NCBI GenBank assembly: GCA_037176705.1
Contig: CM073887.1
Span: forward strand, 85,818,348-85,882,347
Direction of reading: 5' to 3'
Length of the DNA stretch: 64,000 nt
Source: Molossus alvarezi
Taxonomy: Eukaryota; Chordata; Mammalia; Chiroptera; Molossidae
Shown here: positions 13,572-25,435 of the stretch, piece after piece
Layout: each line of letters starts with the position of its first letter
Position numbering within the stretch: position 1 is the first letter of the stretch
Program-made: the position numbers and the translations under genes
Notes under the pieces: generated by a model
Databases searched by the model: none
What the model was told of the DNA's origin: nothing
What the model saw: the letters and a program-made list of their open reading frames with translations, nothing else

Positions 13572-14340
13572 CTAGTGTATTCCCTTAGCCTTTTTTTTGT
13601 CTGTGAAGCTCTTTATTTGACCTTCTCTTTTGAATGAAAGCCTTGCTGGGTAGAGTAGTCTTGGATTCAGATCCTTGCTTTTCATGATGTTTATTACTTC
13701 ATGCCACTCCCTTCTGGCCTGTAGTATTTCTGTTGAGAAGTCAGCTGAGAGCCTTATGGGGTTTCCTTTGTAGGTAACCTGTTGCTTATCTCTTGCTACC
13801 TTTAGGATTCTCGCTTTGTCTTTAATTTTTGGCATTTTAATGACTGTGTGTCTTGGTTTGGGCCTGTTTGGGTTCTTCTTATTTGGGACTCTGTGTGCTT
13901 CTTGAACTTGAATGCCTTCTTCCTTCACCAAATTAGGAAAGTTTTCTGTCACTATTTCTTCAAATATGTTCTCTTACCCTGGCCCATTTTTTTCCTCTTC
14001 GGGGTCTGGTATGATGCGAATGTTATTACCTTTCCAGTTGTCCCACAGATCTCCTAAGCTGTCTTCCTGTTTTTAAATTTTTTTTCCTTTTGGTTTTCTG
14101 ATTGGTTGATTTTTTTCTTACCCTGTCTTCTAATTCACTAATCCAGTCCTCTGATTCTTCTACTCTGCTGGTTTGTCCTTCCAATGTGTTCCTAATTTCT
14201 GCTATGTCATTTTTCCTTTCCACTTCATTGGTTTTAAATGTTTCTATATCTTTACTTATGGTGCTGATGTCCTTACTCATGCTATTGAGCTTCTCACGAT
14301 CATGGCTCTGAACTCTTCCTCTGATAATTTGCTTAGCTGC
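13572..14340 (-). pseudogene. L1-B ORF1 (RNA-binding chaperone), disrupted
   Basis: The longest open piece (13572-13952, 126 codons) is the RRM/C-terminal part of L1 ORF1p: NFPNLVKEEGIQVQEAHRVP, then a segment with RHTVIKMPKIKDK and a basic tail. The upstream piece 14026-14280 carries the coiled-coil region (TISKDIETFKTNEVERKNDI). A frame break separates the two near 13970-14030. ORF1p normally coats L1 RNA as a trimer; this copy cannot make it. Confidence 0.8.
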
Positions 14341-14537
14341 ATTTCATTTATGTCATCTCAATAGAGTTCTCTTGTGTTTTCATTTGGGATTTGTTTCTTT
14401 GTTTCATCATTTTAGCTATCTCCGTGGGTTTTGGAGCCTGCTAAATTTCCCCTGTTGGTGTTGGTGTCCTGCTTTTTGTGGCTCCCTCTACTGGTTTTTG
14501 GATGAGCCTGGGTTGGCCCAAGTTAAACACCACTGTC

Positions 14538-14796
14538 GCCCTGGCCAGTTTGGCTCAGCGGTTAGAGCATCAGCCTGCGGTCCGGAGAGACCCGGGTTCG
14601 GTTCCCGCTAAGGGCATGTACCTCGGTTGCTGTTTGTCCCCGGCCCTGGTTGGTCGTGCGGGTGGCAGCCACTCGATGTGTCCCTTTCACATCGATGTTT
14701 CCCTCTCTCTCTCTTCCCCTCTCTCCCTCCCACTCTCTCTGTACAAAAAATGGAAAAATGTCCTCGGATGAGGATTAAAAATAAAAAAAAAAAAAT
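14538..14796 (+). mobile_element. VES SINE inserted in the L1-B 5'UTR
   Basis: It has a well-preserved tRNA-like head (TTGGCTCAGCGGTTAGAGC, then GGGTTCGGTTCCCGC), a GGTCGTGCGGGTGGCAGCC body, a (CT)n-rich segment and an A-rich tail. A target duplication flanks it: AAACACCACTGTC at 14525-14537 and AAATACCACTGTC at 14797-14809, one mismatch. It interrupts the L1-B 5'UTR, so it is younger than that L1. It is nearly identical in type to the copy at 54813. Confidence 0.93.
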
Positions 14797-15052
14797 AAAT
14801 ACCACTGTCAATTCTTACTTTCCTGGGTAGATTTGCAAGCCCGGGAAAGATTCAGTTATCCTCTAGCTTTTTGTCTGGAGGCTATTAGTCATGGTTACTT
14901 GAAAAGCCTTTGATTCTCAGTTGAATGAAAAACTCCCTCAGGTATTTAGCTTAAGTGGATTTCCTGAGGGTGGGGCAGATGCTGGTTGTTAATGAGCCTC
15001 AATTTGCATTTCAGTAGCCTACCTGGGTGGGGTTAAATCTTCGAGAGAGGGG

Positions 15053-15071
15053 CTCCCCCCCCCCCCCCCCG
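15053..15071. repeat. Poly-C run in the L1-B 5'UTR
   Basis: An uninterrupted run of about 18 C residues begins near 15054 inside the L1-B 5'UTR. On the L1 sense strand it is a G run. The corresponding region of L1-D (about 42140) has only short GGGG runs, so the expansion is specific to this copy. Confidence 0.85.
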
Positions 15072-15518
15072 AGCCCTGTGAAGGAGTAAGATTGCCACTG
15101 TCCTGCATGGCAACAACTCAGCTAAAGCTCTGAGCCCCCTCCAAATCCCCCCCTCCACACCATTCCTGTCCAGTCCTCCCTTCCTCTGCTGGAACCCAAG
15201 CTGAGTGTCTGTGGCTATTTTAGTGGTCTGTCCTGGCTTTTTGTGCTGTGGAACAGGGTTGGGAATTTAACCCTAACAGCACTGCTCACAGCTAAGACCA
15301 CTGTTGTTTTGGGCTCCCAGCTCCCCTCTCGCACCTCAAACCTACCAGGATTGATTCAGTATCCCTGTTTATATGTTCCTTACAAGGTTCTTTTCTGTTG
15401 CTTTTTCTGGACGATTTGTCTTTATTTTAGTTGTAATTCCAGTTTTGTCCTCGAGATGGTCTGTGTAGCTTCAATTTACTCCACTGCCATTTTGCTTGCC
15501 TTTGCACTTGTGTAACTT

Positions 15519-18313
15519 TGACCCAATGGTGTAAACAGCATGTTGTTTCCCTTCCTGCAGTATCAGTTGGTGGTGTGTCTTGCCAGCCTTGTTTGCTGCT
15601 GCACCTTGAGCTCTGGCTGTACGAAGTTGGTATGCATAGGCATTTTATTGGACAGAGGATCGAATGAATGGATAGCTAATAAAATTATAATATGTTTAAA
15701 GGATTAACTATTGTTCATCAATTAAAAACCAAGCTTATAAAGATTATTCAATGCTATTAAGAAAGAAATAGCTATTAAAGCTATTCTTAAATGGAAAAAG
15801 AAGTAAAATATAAAAGTAACATATTTGTGCATGTGTATAGAAACATTCGTGCACACACTGATACACACACATATACTTACATATAATTCTGTATGTATGT
15901 AAATAGACTAGAAAGAAATATATACATATGTTGTAATTATGCCATATCGTAGGATTTGAGATGTTTATTTTCTTTTTTTAACTATATTTTTAAATGTTCT
16001 GCTATTTAAAATTTCAGGGTTTTTGTTCACATTTTAAGAAGGTAAATAAAAAAAAGAACTAAAAGAAAGGAAGATAGAAAGGAAAACTAAAATATGGAAA
16101 TACTTTCCCAAATCTGCCATAGGAGAATTATTGGGCATCCACTGTGGAGGAGGCCTGAAGCTGGGATCCTCAGCCCACTCAGAAAGCCAGTGCTTTTGGC
16201 CACTTGGAAGTCTGGTCACATAAAACAGTCAGCTTAAGATGAAGTTCAGTGCCGAATGCAGTATTTTTGGCTTCTGCCTTGTGGGATAGGACCTGGCCTT
16301 GCTATTGATATCAAATTTTGGAAATCTACCATTTGTGAGGTGTTGTGTGTGACGTCAAATCCTTAGTGCAACATTTTTTAAAGATGAGAGTTATTTGGAA
16401 TAACAGGCCTACGGCAGGCCTTGCCTTTCTCAGATCGCCTCGCAGAGGCAGCACGCATTTGAAGCCAGGCAGTCCTTGGTTTGAATTCTGTTTCACCACA
16501 GACTGATTTGTGACCTTAGAACACAATAAATCTTTTTGAAACTCATTTTTTTTTCAACTCTAAAACTGTTGAAATTAGCATAGGTGTCTTGAGCTGGCTG
16601 TTTTTGATTCAATGAAATAATGTATATACAGTGTCTGGCATACAGGCATATTATTTTCTTATTGTTTTCATCTAACAAAATATTTTTACATAAGTTTGAA
16701 AAGGGAAGCATAAAGAACTATGTAATTACTTAAGTCTGGGTAACTAGGAAAAAGTGAGAGGCATGACTGCCAGGAGAAGGATGGTACAGCTGTAGTGAGA
16801 TGACAAGTGGAAGATGTGGAGAGTGGATCTGGAGTGGAAGCAGCGGGACGGGAGGATTGAGATTCTTCTCCGTAGAGGGGGTTATAATATCACTGGGGGT
16901 GTGATAAATGCAGAACAGTTGCTGACCAGAGACCTGCCCTGGAGCAAGGAACATTGACCTGCTTAAGGAGACAGGAACAGGTGCTAGAGAAAAGGAAAAC
17001 TAGAGCAATATGGAGGAGAAAAACAGTCCAGGGTCAAGTGCCTTACAGAGGAGAATAAGGGAAAGGGAACTGTGGCTGACCCAGAACGATTTCTGGAGTG
17101 CAGTGTGGCAAACTACAGTATAGGCAAGAATGTAAATAAAATGTAGGTAGCAAGCAAATGTAGAGTGCTGGATTAAAACCAAACAACAGTTTAGAAATTG
17201 GGAACTGTAGATTCTAGTCCTGACATTGACATGAACTTTCTGTGTGATTTTAGGTGAGTCATAAGTTTTCTTGAATTTTGAAACTCCAGTGATGACCAGA
17301 TGATTTCTAAGTTTCCTTTTTCCATTGTAGTTTCATGATTCTCTTTGAAGCCTTTTGTCAGGGAAAAAAAATGGAATGATGTTCACAATGTGGTCACTTG
17401 ACAGCTTTTCCTAAAGATAGAACTCGGGCACACAAAGCAACAACTGCCAGAGGGAAGAAGTCAAATTGTAGTGTACCCACCCTCACCCCCTGTCCCCATG
17501 GAGCCCTGGCAGTGGAGTGAATAGAAGCTCTTCAGAGCAGTGAATGGATATGTTTCCTTTGATCTCAAGAAGTAAGAATACATTGAGTTAAAAGCAACAT
17601 TCCTTGAGCACCCACTATGTAGTAGACCTTAAGTATTTGAAGGCATTATGAGGAGCTCTGTGGCCAAAGCCTTCCCTCAGAGAGCTCTTGTTCTAATCAG
17701 AGAGACACAAAAACAATAACCACAGTGGGTTTATTAGTGTAGTAATGGAAAAGGTCCAGGGTAGAAGTGGATAGGGGAGGCAGTGGTTGCTTTGGAGAAA
17801 GAACATGGTTGGCTTGATTTTGAAGAAATAAATTTTGAGACTGACAGTGACTTTCTGGAAAAAGAAAGCTGCACATGCCATGTACCAAGATGGGATCATG
17901 GAGCTAAGTGTTTTTTGGAAACATGTTAAAATTGAAATCTTGTTCACACAATTAAATTTTTTTGTTGGGGTTGTATATGAAGTTTAAGTAGTAAAAATAA
18001 AGCTGGAGTGGTAAGACTTTGTCATGACTTTATACGTTATCTGTCTTCATTAAGGATTTGGTGTTTATTTCTGTGGGCTTGAAGGGGAAACAGAGAAAAG
18101 GTGGAGTCAGGAAGAATATTTTGGTATAAGACAGTAGGATAGATGTGGTGTCAGGGGTATATTTTTATACAAATTTGTATGTGTATATAGAATGCACAAA
18201 TGCATGAAAAATTACTCCCATTTACAGTAATCTTGAAAATAACATTTTTTGAATAAAGCATAAAACAAACTATAGTATAATGTATGTATAGCCTATATTA
18301 TTCTTACTTTTTA
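15519..18313. other. Intronic sequence with MIR-like fragments
   Basis: There is no gene. About 16455-16650 (TTTGAATTCTGTTTCACCACAG then TGTGACCTTAG) and about 17160-17350 (TGGATTAAAACC then TGTGTGATTTTAGGTGAGTC) read as plus-strand MIR remnants at low similarity. About 17580-17700 looks like another old mammalian repeat (CCTTGAGCACCCACTATGTAG). The remainder is AT-rich intron. Confidence 0.45.
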
Positions 18314-18504
18314 CAGTGGTTCTCAACCTGTGGGTCGTGACCCCTTTGGGGGTCGAACAACCCTTTCACAGGGGTTGCCTAAGACATAACAGTAGCAAAA
18401 TTACAGTTATAAATAGCAACAAAAATAGTTTTATGGTTGGGGGTCACCACAACATAAGGAACTGTATTAAAGGGTCACAGCATTAGGAAGGTTGAGGACC
18501 ACTG
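18314..18504. mobile_element. hAT-type mini-element, SPIN-like non-autonomous DNA transposon
   Basis: The ends form an inverted repeat: CAGTGGTTCTCAACCT at 18314 and AGGTTGAGGACCACTG ending at 18504, matching in 15 of 16 positions. Inside are GGGTCGTGACCCCTTTGGGG and, near the other end, TTAAAGGGTCACAGCATTAG, the internal pattern I associate with non-autonomous SPIN elements. At 191 bp it has no coding capacity. The flanking 8 bp (ACTTTTTA and GTTTAAAG) do not form a clean duplication. The family name is recognition from memory and would need a repeat-library match. Confidence 0.75.
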
Positions 18505-19079
18505 GTTTAAAGTATATAATGTTATATTTACTTAATGAGATAGACATTCTAACATTACTATACAAGAAAATACTTAATAAAACCAAACATGTCTAATCAG
18601 ATCATGTAGAGCATCAGACAAATATTTGTCTAAAATTGTTTTTAAACTCATCTTTATTGTTGCATGTATTACAGATATTCCCCCCCCTTTATCCCTATTG
18701 ACACCCTCCTCCCCAATCCCGCCCCCCTCCTGCCTTCCCCACACTATTGTAGGTGTCCATTGGTTAAGCATATATGCATAGAAGTTCTTTCTTTGGTTTA
18801 TCTCATCCCACCCCACCTCCCCCTTCCCTTTGAGGTTCATCAGTCTAATAACCAATTTGTACTTCTTAATTCATTCATCTTTTTCACTCATTCCCCCAGC
18901 CCCACCCATCTGGCAAGCAATGAAAAGTTCTGTGCATCTAGGAGTCTGTTTCTGTCCTGCTTGCTCATTTTGGTTGTAGATTCAATTGTTCATAGATATG
19001 TATTAATTGCCATTTTATTGTTCATATTTTTGTTTTTCTCCTTCAAGATCCTTCAACATTTCATATAATACTGGTTTGG

Positions 19080-19836
19080 TGGTAATGAACTCTTTTCTTG
19101 CCTGGGAAACTCTTGATATGGCCATCAATTCTAAATGATAGCTTTGCAGGATAGAGTAATCTTGGTTGTAGGTTCTTGCTTTTCATCACCTTGAATATCT
19201 CTTGCCACTCCTTTCTGGCCTGCAAAGTTTGTTTTGAGAAATCAGCTGACAGTTTTATGGAAGCTCCTTTGTAAGTAACTAACTGTTTTCTCTTGCTGCT
19301 TGTAGGATTCTTTCTTTGTATTTAACCTTTGGCATTTTGATGATGATGTGTCTTGGTGTGGACCTCTTTGGGTTCATCTTGTTTGGGACTCTTCATGCTT
19401 CCTGGACTTGTATGTCTGTTTCCTTCACCAAGTTAGGGGAGTTCTCTGTCATTATTGTTTCAAATAGGTTTTCAATTTCTTGTTCTCTTTCTTCTCCTTC
19501 TGGCACCCCTATGATGTGAATGTTGGCATGCTTGAAGTTGTCCCAGAGGCTCCTTACACTATCCTCATTTTCTTGGATTCTTTTTTCTTTTTGCTGTTCT
19601 GATTGGGTGTTTTTTGCTTTCTTATATTCCAAATCATTGGTTTGCTTCTTGGCTTTACCTACTCTACTGTTGATTCCCTGTAAATAGGGAATGTTGATGT
19701 TTTCACTAAGTTCCTTGGAGGTCTCTTTAAGTTCCTTGAAGGTCTCACTAAGTTCCCTGAATGTCTCACCAAGTTCCTTGAGCAACCTTATAACCAGTGT
19801 TTTGAACTCTGCATCTGATTGATTGCTTATATCCAT
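19080..19836 (-). pseudogene. L1-C ORF1 (L1 RNA-binding protein), partly open
   Basis: The open piece 19393-19836 (147 codons) starts MDISNQSDAEFK, passes through a heptad-repeat coiled coil at residues 20-46 and reaches the start of the RRM-like domain ([33 protein letters not shown]). The rest of the RRM and C-terminal domain (minus strand, about 19390-19080) is recognisable by its similarity to the L1-B ORF1 DNA but is frameshifted. Four 21-bp units at 19708, 19729, 19750 and 19771 encode the coiled-coil heptads. ORF1p is a trimeric RNA chaperone; this copy is truncated. Confidence 0.8.
19708..19791 (-). repeat. 21-bp tandem repeat encoding ORF1 heptads, 4 copies
   Basis: AAGTTCC starts at 19708, 19729, 19750 and 19771, giving an exact 21-bp period on the plus strand. 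On the coding strand each unit encodes one seven-residue block such as LSETFKE or LKETSKE. Units differ by a few bases. Confidence 0.9.
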
Positions 19837-21336
19837 TTTCTTTCATTCTTTTCCTGGAGTTTTGTTCTTTTCTTTCATTTGGGATATGTTCCTTTGCCTC
19901 TTCATTTTGACTGCTTTCCTGTGATTGTTTCTATATATTAGGTAGAGTTTCTATGTCTCCTAGACTTCGTAGGGTGGCCTGTTGTTATATGTGTCCTGTA
20001 GGATCCAGTGGCACAGCATCCCTGATCACCCCAGCTGGGCCCTTGAGGTGCATTCTCAGTGTGGACTGTACTCAATTCTATTGTAATTGAGTCTTTATTT
20101 CTGTTGGCACATCAATGGGAGGGATTGACTCAGGCTGATCAGCTGCAAGGACTGGCTGTGCCCACTGACCGCTGCCCTCTGATTACCTTGGAGGATCAGC
20201 TGTGTTGGGGCCCACCACACACAGCAAGACTTACTTCATCAGGGCTGTGGTACCCACTGAGTCTGCTCATTGAGTGTGTCACTTGTGAAGGTAGTTGGGT
20301 GGCGGTGCTTCGACGTGGTCTGAAGCTGTCCACTGGGTGTGCTGGCTCTGGGGCAAGGTGAGCCACTGCCTGTGTTTTATCTGGGGCCACCAAGCATAAG
20401 GTACAAATTGATCTGCCAATGACGGCTTCTTGGGCTGGGCTTGGAGGTGCCAGAAAAAGCCAAGTTGTGAACCAAGCTGGCTGCTTCTAGTGCCAGGCCT
20501 GGGGCCACTTAATGAGAGGTATGGGGTTCACTGAGATCAGATGCTGCTTGTTTGAGAGATTTTAGGAAACTCTGAAGCAGGATCCAAGACAGGCCAATCC
20601 TATTGTAAAGCCTTTGGAAACAGCTTGGGTGGGCCTGAAAGTTGGGTGGGGCAGGGCCTCAGGGAATCACCAGTGCGCAGCAAACAGTGTGAGCCAGGTT
20701 GCTGGAGTCCCAGATATGGCTGCTGTCTGCTGTCCCAGGGAAGGGCTCACCAAAGGAACATCAGCCTTTGCCAGCATGTCTGTCCAGGAGAAATATGCTT
20801 CTCCAGCCCTCGTCCCAAAGCCAAACAGCTCAGTTCTTCCCTGTATGTTTCTGGTGCCCCTCAAGCTGCTTCCCCTCTGAGCTTAGACAGAGCAAGTCTG
20901 AGTAAGTCTGTGTGTGGGCCCTTTACGAGGAACTGCCTGGGTCTTTAGAAGCCGCAGCCTCCCTCAGCCTCAGATCCCGCTGGTTTTTCAAGCTAGATGT
21001 TATGGGAACTTTTCTTCCTGGTACTGGAACCCTGAGCTGGACATCTGGGTTCCCTCAGTCCTCAGGAAGGACCTTCCCAGCCGAGGTATCTCTCCTGATT
21101 TTTATCTGCCACAATGGGTGTGGGACCAACCTGTCTGCCCCTCTTACCATTCTCTATGTGGCTGCTTCTTTAATTTCGTAGTTGTAGGACTTCCATTCAG
21201 CTCAATTTCAGGTGATTCTGAATAATGGTTCCTTTGTAGGTTAGTTGTAATTTTGATGTGGTTGTGGGAGGAGGCGATACTGTGTTTGTTTACCTGTGCC
21301 GCCATCTTGACTGGAAGTCTGTCTAAAATGTTTTTA

Positions 21337-22865
21337 CAAGCATATACTGATGCAAAGCTTTTCAGCAACTTTTATTACTGTTGTTTAGAAATGAAACACT
21401 TGTGCTACTTCAATATCTTACTGATTCTCTAATGTCTTATAGTCAGACAATAAATGAAATCAGCCTCAGGGCTTTAGGACATTGACTTTCCTTTTTCTAT
21501 CAAGAACTTGGTCATTTGATGTTTCCGATTATATAGGTTCATTTTACTTTTTGGCTACAGTTCTCCGGTTCTCTTCTCAAGCCAGGCCTCTTCTTGAACT
21601 GTTTCTGTGACTCAGTATCCTCTGTGCCCTTGCTCCCAAGGCCTCCCCTCATAGGAAGCCACCTTGTGGTAGTCTCTTTCTCAAGACTTCTCATGTCCTG
21701 AAATTATAATGATCTACCACCTTTCCCATGTCCCATAGTGCTAATTGTATTTAGTTCTTGTGATATGCTGTATATTTTTTTAAAATAGGTTATTCTCAAG
21801 GACTCACAATTCACAGTTTGAGCTTCAGATAAAATACGTTCAGCTAGTCCACTGAAAGATTAGCTAGAAAACCAAGGTTCTGGAAAATAAAGAAAAGTTC
21901 AAGAAAGGCACATGGAGGAATGAAGAGAACACTTGAGATAACTACAGCAGTGTTTCAGTTTTGTGGGGGCACAGGAAGTGAGGCTGTGAAGGGGGCGGCA
22001 GGTTCCCAGTAGGAGTGCCCTCAGCTGGAGAGTGCCATGTTGCTTTCTAGTTTTTTTAGCTACTTTTTAGTTATGCTTGCATTAGAACTTTAGAATCTGT
22101 TTGTCTATTTAATAGACCATGGTTCGTTTAAATTTGAGCAAATGAAACATTGATATTTGGTGAATTGAAGAAACTATATATAAAAATTTGTGCATATTGG
22201 CCAAATTAAATTTCATGTTTGATTAGAAGTTTGTGGCGTTATCAGTAAATCTACATGAAGATTAATGTTAATGATTGTTTTAAAAAGCACAGAGGCATCT
22301 ATATCGAGAAATAAAATATCAGAACCAATAAGAAAAGAAATGGATGGTAACATTTTTACATAACTTATGGTAAATGTGCAAAGTACTGACATTCTGCTAA
22401 ATTGTCAAATCAAAGAATAACTTTCAGTGACAAAAGAACAGATGCTACCGTATCAGGAAATGTATATGATGACAGAAATAAGGTAGGGAATAACTGAAAC
22501 TTAAGTTCATTTCTCAATATCATCATGCAATGTCTCATTGAAAATCAAAAAAGGCAACAGGGAGAAACATGCTTATATAGTCTGCATTTATTTTAGGTAT
22601 TGAATTGTGTCAATTAATTCACATATCTTTTCTTTCCTTCCAAAGTTGAAAGGACAACATTTGCCCTGAAGTGAGTACTGCCTCATTGTGGATTGTTGAA
22701 CACAGGGGCCCTTGTGCAGAGAGGTTAATATGGATTTGTTTTCTTCCACAGCCTGTAAAATCACACTACAGATAAAACAACCTGTTTTGTTAGTGGAAAA
22801 AGTAAGCCCTTTGTAGAGACACAGAAAACCTTAAGATTTTCTGCAATTCCTTTTTTGTTGTTTTA
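21337..22865. other. Intronic sequence, no feature recognised
   Basis: AT-rich, stop-rich sequence without a recognisable exon, RNA gene or repeat. Confidence 0.5.
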
Positions 22866-23060
22866 TTAACCCTCCCCCAGGATATTTCCATTGATTTTTA
22901 GAGAGAGTGGAAGGAAAGGAGGGAGGGAGAGGGAGAGAGAAAGAAACAGACATCCATGTAAGAGAGGCACGTTGATTGGTTGCTTTCCGAGCACAACCCA
23001 ACTTGGGACCAGGGCTAGGACTAAACCTGCAACTCAGGTAGCTGCTCTTGACCCATTATG
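22866..23060 (-). mobile_element. Degenerate VES-type SINE fragment, antisense
   Basis: The plus strand shows ACCCTCCCCCAGGATATTTC, a GAGAGAGTGGAAGGAAAGGA purine tract, then GTTGATTGGTTGC and a decayed tRNA-like region (ACTAAACCTGCAACTCAGG). The tRNA head is truncated on the right near 23060. The order matches the other antisense SINEs in this window. Confidence 0.7.
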
Positions 23061-23227
23061 AAGAGCTTTCCAGATTTTAACTAAAAAAACCTCATGTATT
23101 TCAGGGAGTATTTAATATGCTAATAATGTGGATATAAAAGGGTAAACTTTGATTTTTTTGAGCTCTGCAGTCCATACTCAAATGTTTGGGTGCTTATATT
23201 TATTATGGTTAGTCTTATTAATAAAAT

Positions 23228-23425
23228 AAAAATTATGGTGAACATTTATTGATTGCTTGCCCAGTATCAGATTCTGTGATAAGAGCATTACATGTGTTTT
23301 TAAAAAGTGAACCTTCCAACCAACCCTTTGAAGTTATTGTGATAACAGTGCTGTGACTTTCTCATAGTTACAGGGCTGGTAGTAGATTATAAACTCAAAT
23401 AATCCTAAATCCAGAATCTGTTTTG
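23228..23425 (-). mobile_element. MIR SINE remnant, antisense
   Basis: It begins GTGAACATTTATTGATTGCTT, passes through ATTACATGTGTTTT, CAACCAACCCTTTGAAG and TCATAGTTACAGGGCTGGTAG, and ends near ATCCAGAATCTG. This is the standard reverse-complement MIR order at roughly ancient divergence. Confidence 0.65.
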
Positions 23426-24037
23426 GAGTGATTAAATTTTACAGAATAGTATGCAATTAAATTTTATAGGATTTATTGTTATAAATCTAATAACTACACT
23501 TATAATCTGTTGAAAGAATTATCAGATAGCAAATTTATGATTTAGTTTCCAGAATGTGAGCATATTTATCTATTATAATTGAGCATCATAACAATTCTTT
23601 TAATCAATTTTATTAGTGACCTTGAATACTGAGTGAACTTTAGAATCACTAATACATAAGAAAAGTAACATGCTGCTGTATTTTCATAATGTAGATATAT
23701 AATGTGATATATAATGTGACACTGCCGATCCTTAATCCACATGCTGATGTACTGCGTCTTTTGTGATTATTATTTTAATTTGTAAATATTTGTTATTCTC
23801 TTTTTTCCCATAAAATTAGGCTCCAGAGAAAAATTTTTGGATTTCATAGAATTACTTTAAAATTCAAGCTAGTTTCACATTTGAGAGAATGAAAACATTT
23901 ATGGAAAATAAAAGAACTCATTGGAAGTCATATTAAAATTACACAAAGAAATAACCCAAATATATACATATTTTAAAAAATATTTTAAAAGAATCATTAG
24001 AGTAAATTTTTTTTGCATTATCACTACCCCCAAATGA

Positions 24038-24078
<41 letters not shown>

Positions 24079-25435
24079 GAGAGGGTCAGGGATACTAGAA
24101 GAGAAGAAAAGAGAGGGAAAGAGAAGGGGACAGATAGAGGTGGTGGAACTGTTATTCTTGTACCCGAGAATTTTACTAGTGATATAAAAGGTTTAATAAA
24201 ATGAAATTGATTAGGATTTTTAGATTTCTTGAAGTATCTTGTAATGTTAATTCTTACAGAATAAAATGAGGTAGCATGTTGACAATCATCTGGTCTTTTT
24301 GTATAGAAGATACAATACATTTTAATAATTAAAACAAAGCAAAAGAAAAAGCCTCTTCTATATGTCTAAGGAAAACATACATTTTTTTAAACATAGATTT
24401 ATTTTTTCTTAATATTCAGCTTGGGAGAATTATTATATCTGAAAAAAGTAGTTATATTTTTACTGTGCTAGGTATATGTGGATCAAATTATAGTGAACTA
24501 TATGTAATTTTCATATAATTAATGCAATACATAATTATGAACTTTGATAATAGCAGATTGGGTATGAATAACGCAGGTTCTAAGGGATAATTTCTTCAAA
24601 AATATTTACTCAAGAGTTAACGGAATAATCAAATATATATTTATAATACAGTGGAGTAGAATAATAAAAATTGAAAAGATTAAATCATATGTTCTTCCAT
24701 GTGGAATATTTTCTTAGTTATAATGCAAATTTATATTCTAAAAAAGGAAAGAAATGATTAGGCTTAGTAAGTGTAATAAAAGGATACCTACTTTTTTAAG
24801 TTGTTTTTATTGATCATGACCATATTTTACAGTTTTTAGCCCTCCGCTCACAATTGGTGAACTTTAAAAATATGGCATTGTATGAAATGAAACTTGTTTA
24901 TGTAAGTGATGCTTTATTTTTCTCTGTAATTTATTGTTCACAGGTTTTCAAAATGTTTAGTAGAAGGCTTAAAGAATATTTTATATAATGACTTTAATGC
25001 TATGTCTCCTACATTTGCTTTGATATGTTACATGACTTACTTTGTTAAATAATGATTGTCAAAAAGTTGGACTGTGTGGTATATGCAATTAAAACTGTAT
25101 TGCTCTCTGAACATGCTGTACAAGTGAACCCATGGGTCTCCCAAAGCGAGCCTTTAACATTCCAGAATTTTTACTGTGCATCTGTTGCTGGCATCTAGCC
25201 TCCCACCCACACAGGCTCAGACTAACTAAATGAAGTTTATGCTAGTGCAATAAAGTACATAAAGATGAAGTAATAAAATGGGAAGACAGTTACTTTATTA
25301 TGTGGTTGCTAAAATAGCTTCACTAGAAGAATGTATGCACATATGTGAAAGAAAATAGTGTGTGAGTAGGAGAACCCAGAAAGTAATTTATTCAAATGGT
25401 ATTTCTTACATGTCTTTTTATGTTATTTATTCCAG
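23426..25435. other. Intron upstream of the first visible ADAMTS19 exon
   Basis: AT-rich sequence with the TG microsatellite and no recognised exon. The 3' end supplies the polypyrimidine-type acceptor TTATTTATTCCAG for the exon at 25436. Confidence 0.6.
24042..24074. repeat. (TG)n microsatellite
   Basis: An alternating TG run of about 16 units with one interruption (GTGCG) near its left end. A GA-rich tract (24075-24120) follows. Confidence 0.95.

Larger units (their letters stand above)
9388..15503 (-). mobile_element. L1-B: near full-length LINE-1, antisense, target duplication at both ends
   Basis: On the minus strand the order is 5'UTR (about 15503-14360, interrupted by a SINE), ORF1 (about 14350-13572), ORF2 (about 13480-10030) and 3'UTR (to 9388). 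The two ends are flanked by GCACTTGTGTA-CTTT copies at 9373-9387 and 15504-15518, differing by one inserted A; this is a target-site duplication. The 5' terminus on the minus strand (GCAAAATGGCAGTGGAG) aligns with the 5' terminus of L1-E at 58450, so the insertion looks complete. All reading frames are broken by stops and shifts, so it cannot move by itself. The length without the SINE is about 5.85 kb, close to a full mammalian L1. Confidence 0.9.
18645..21319 (-). mobile_element. L1-C: half-L1 (ORF1 retained, ORF2 almost absent), antisense
   Basis: It is flanked by TGTCTAAAATTGTTTTTA (18627-18644) and TGTCTAAAATGTTTTTA (21320-21336), a target duplication differing by one T, so the whole 2,675 bp inserted as a unit. 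On the minus strand it runs 5'UTR (21319 to about 19850), ORF1 (about 19840-19080), a trace of the ORF2 start (about 19030-18970) and then an L1 3' end (about 18905-18645). The roughly 3.5 kb of ORF2 normally between them is missing. The architecture resembles the HAL1 ('half-L1') concept known in mammals, which depends on the ORF2 protein of other L1s. Confidence 0.85.

Noticed and set aside
14538..14620. tRNA gene candidates in SINE heads (also 34721, 53862, 54813)
   Set aside because: A and B boxes are present but the cloverleaf is degraded and each is followed by a SINE body and A tail with target duplications.
20059..20948. Several overlapping plus-strand open frames of about 100 codons
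   Set aside because: They fall in the L1-C 5'UTR on its antisense strand; the same kind of frames recur in the homologous L1-A region with different breaks.
24013..24204. 63-codon frame over the TG/GA microsatellite
   Set aside because: Pure repeat translation (CVCVCVCERER).
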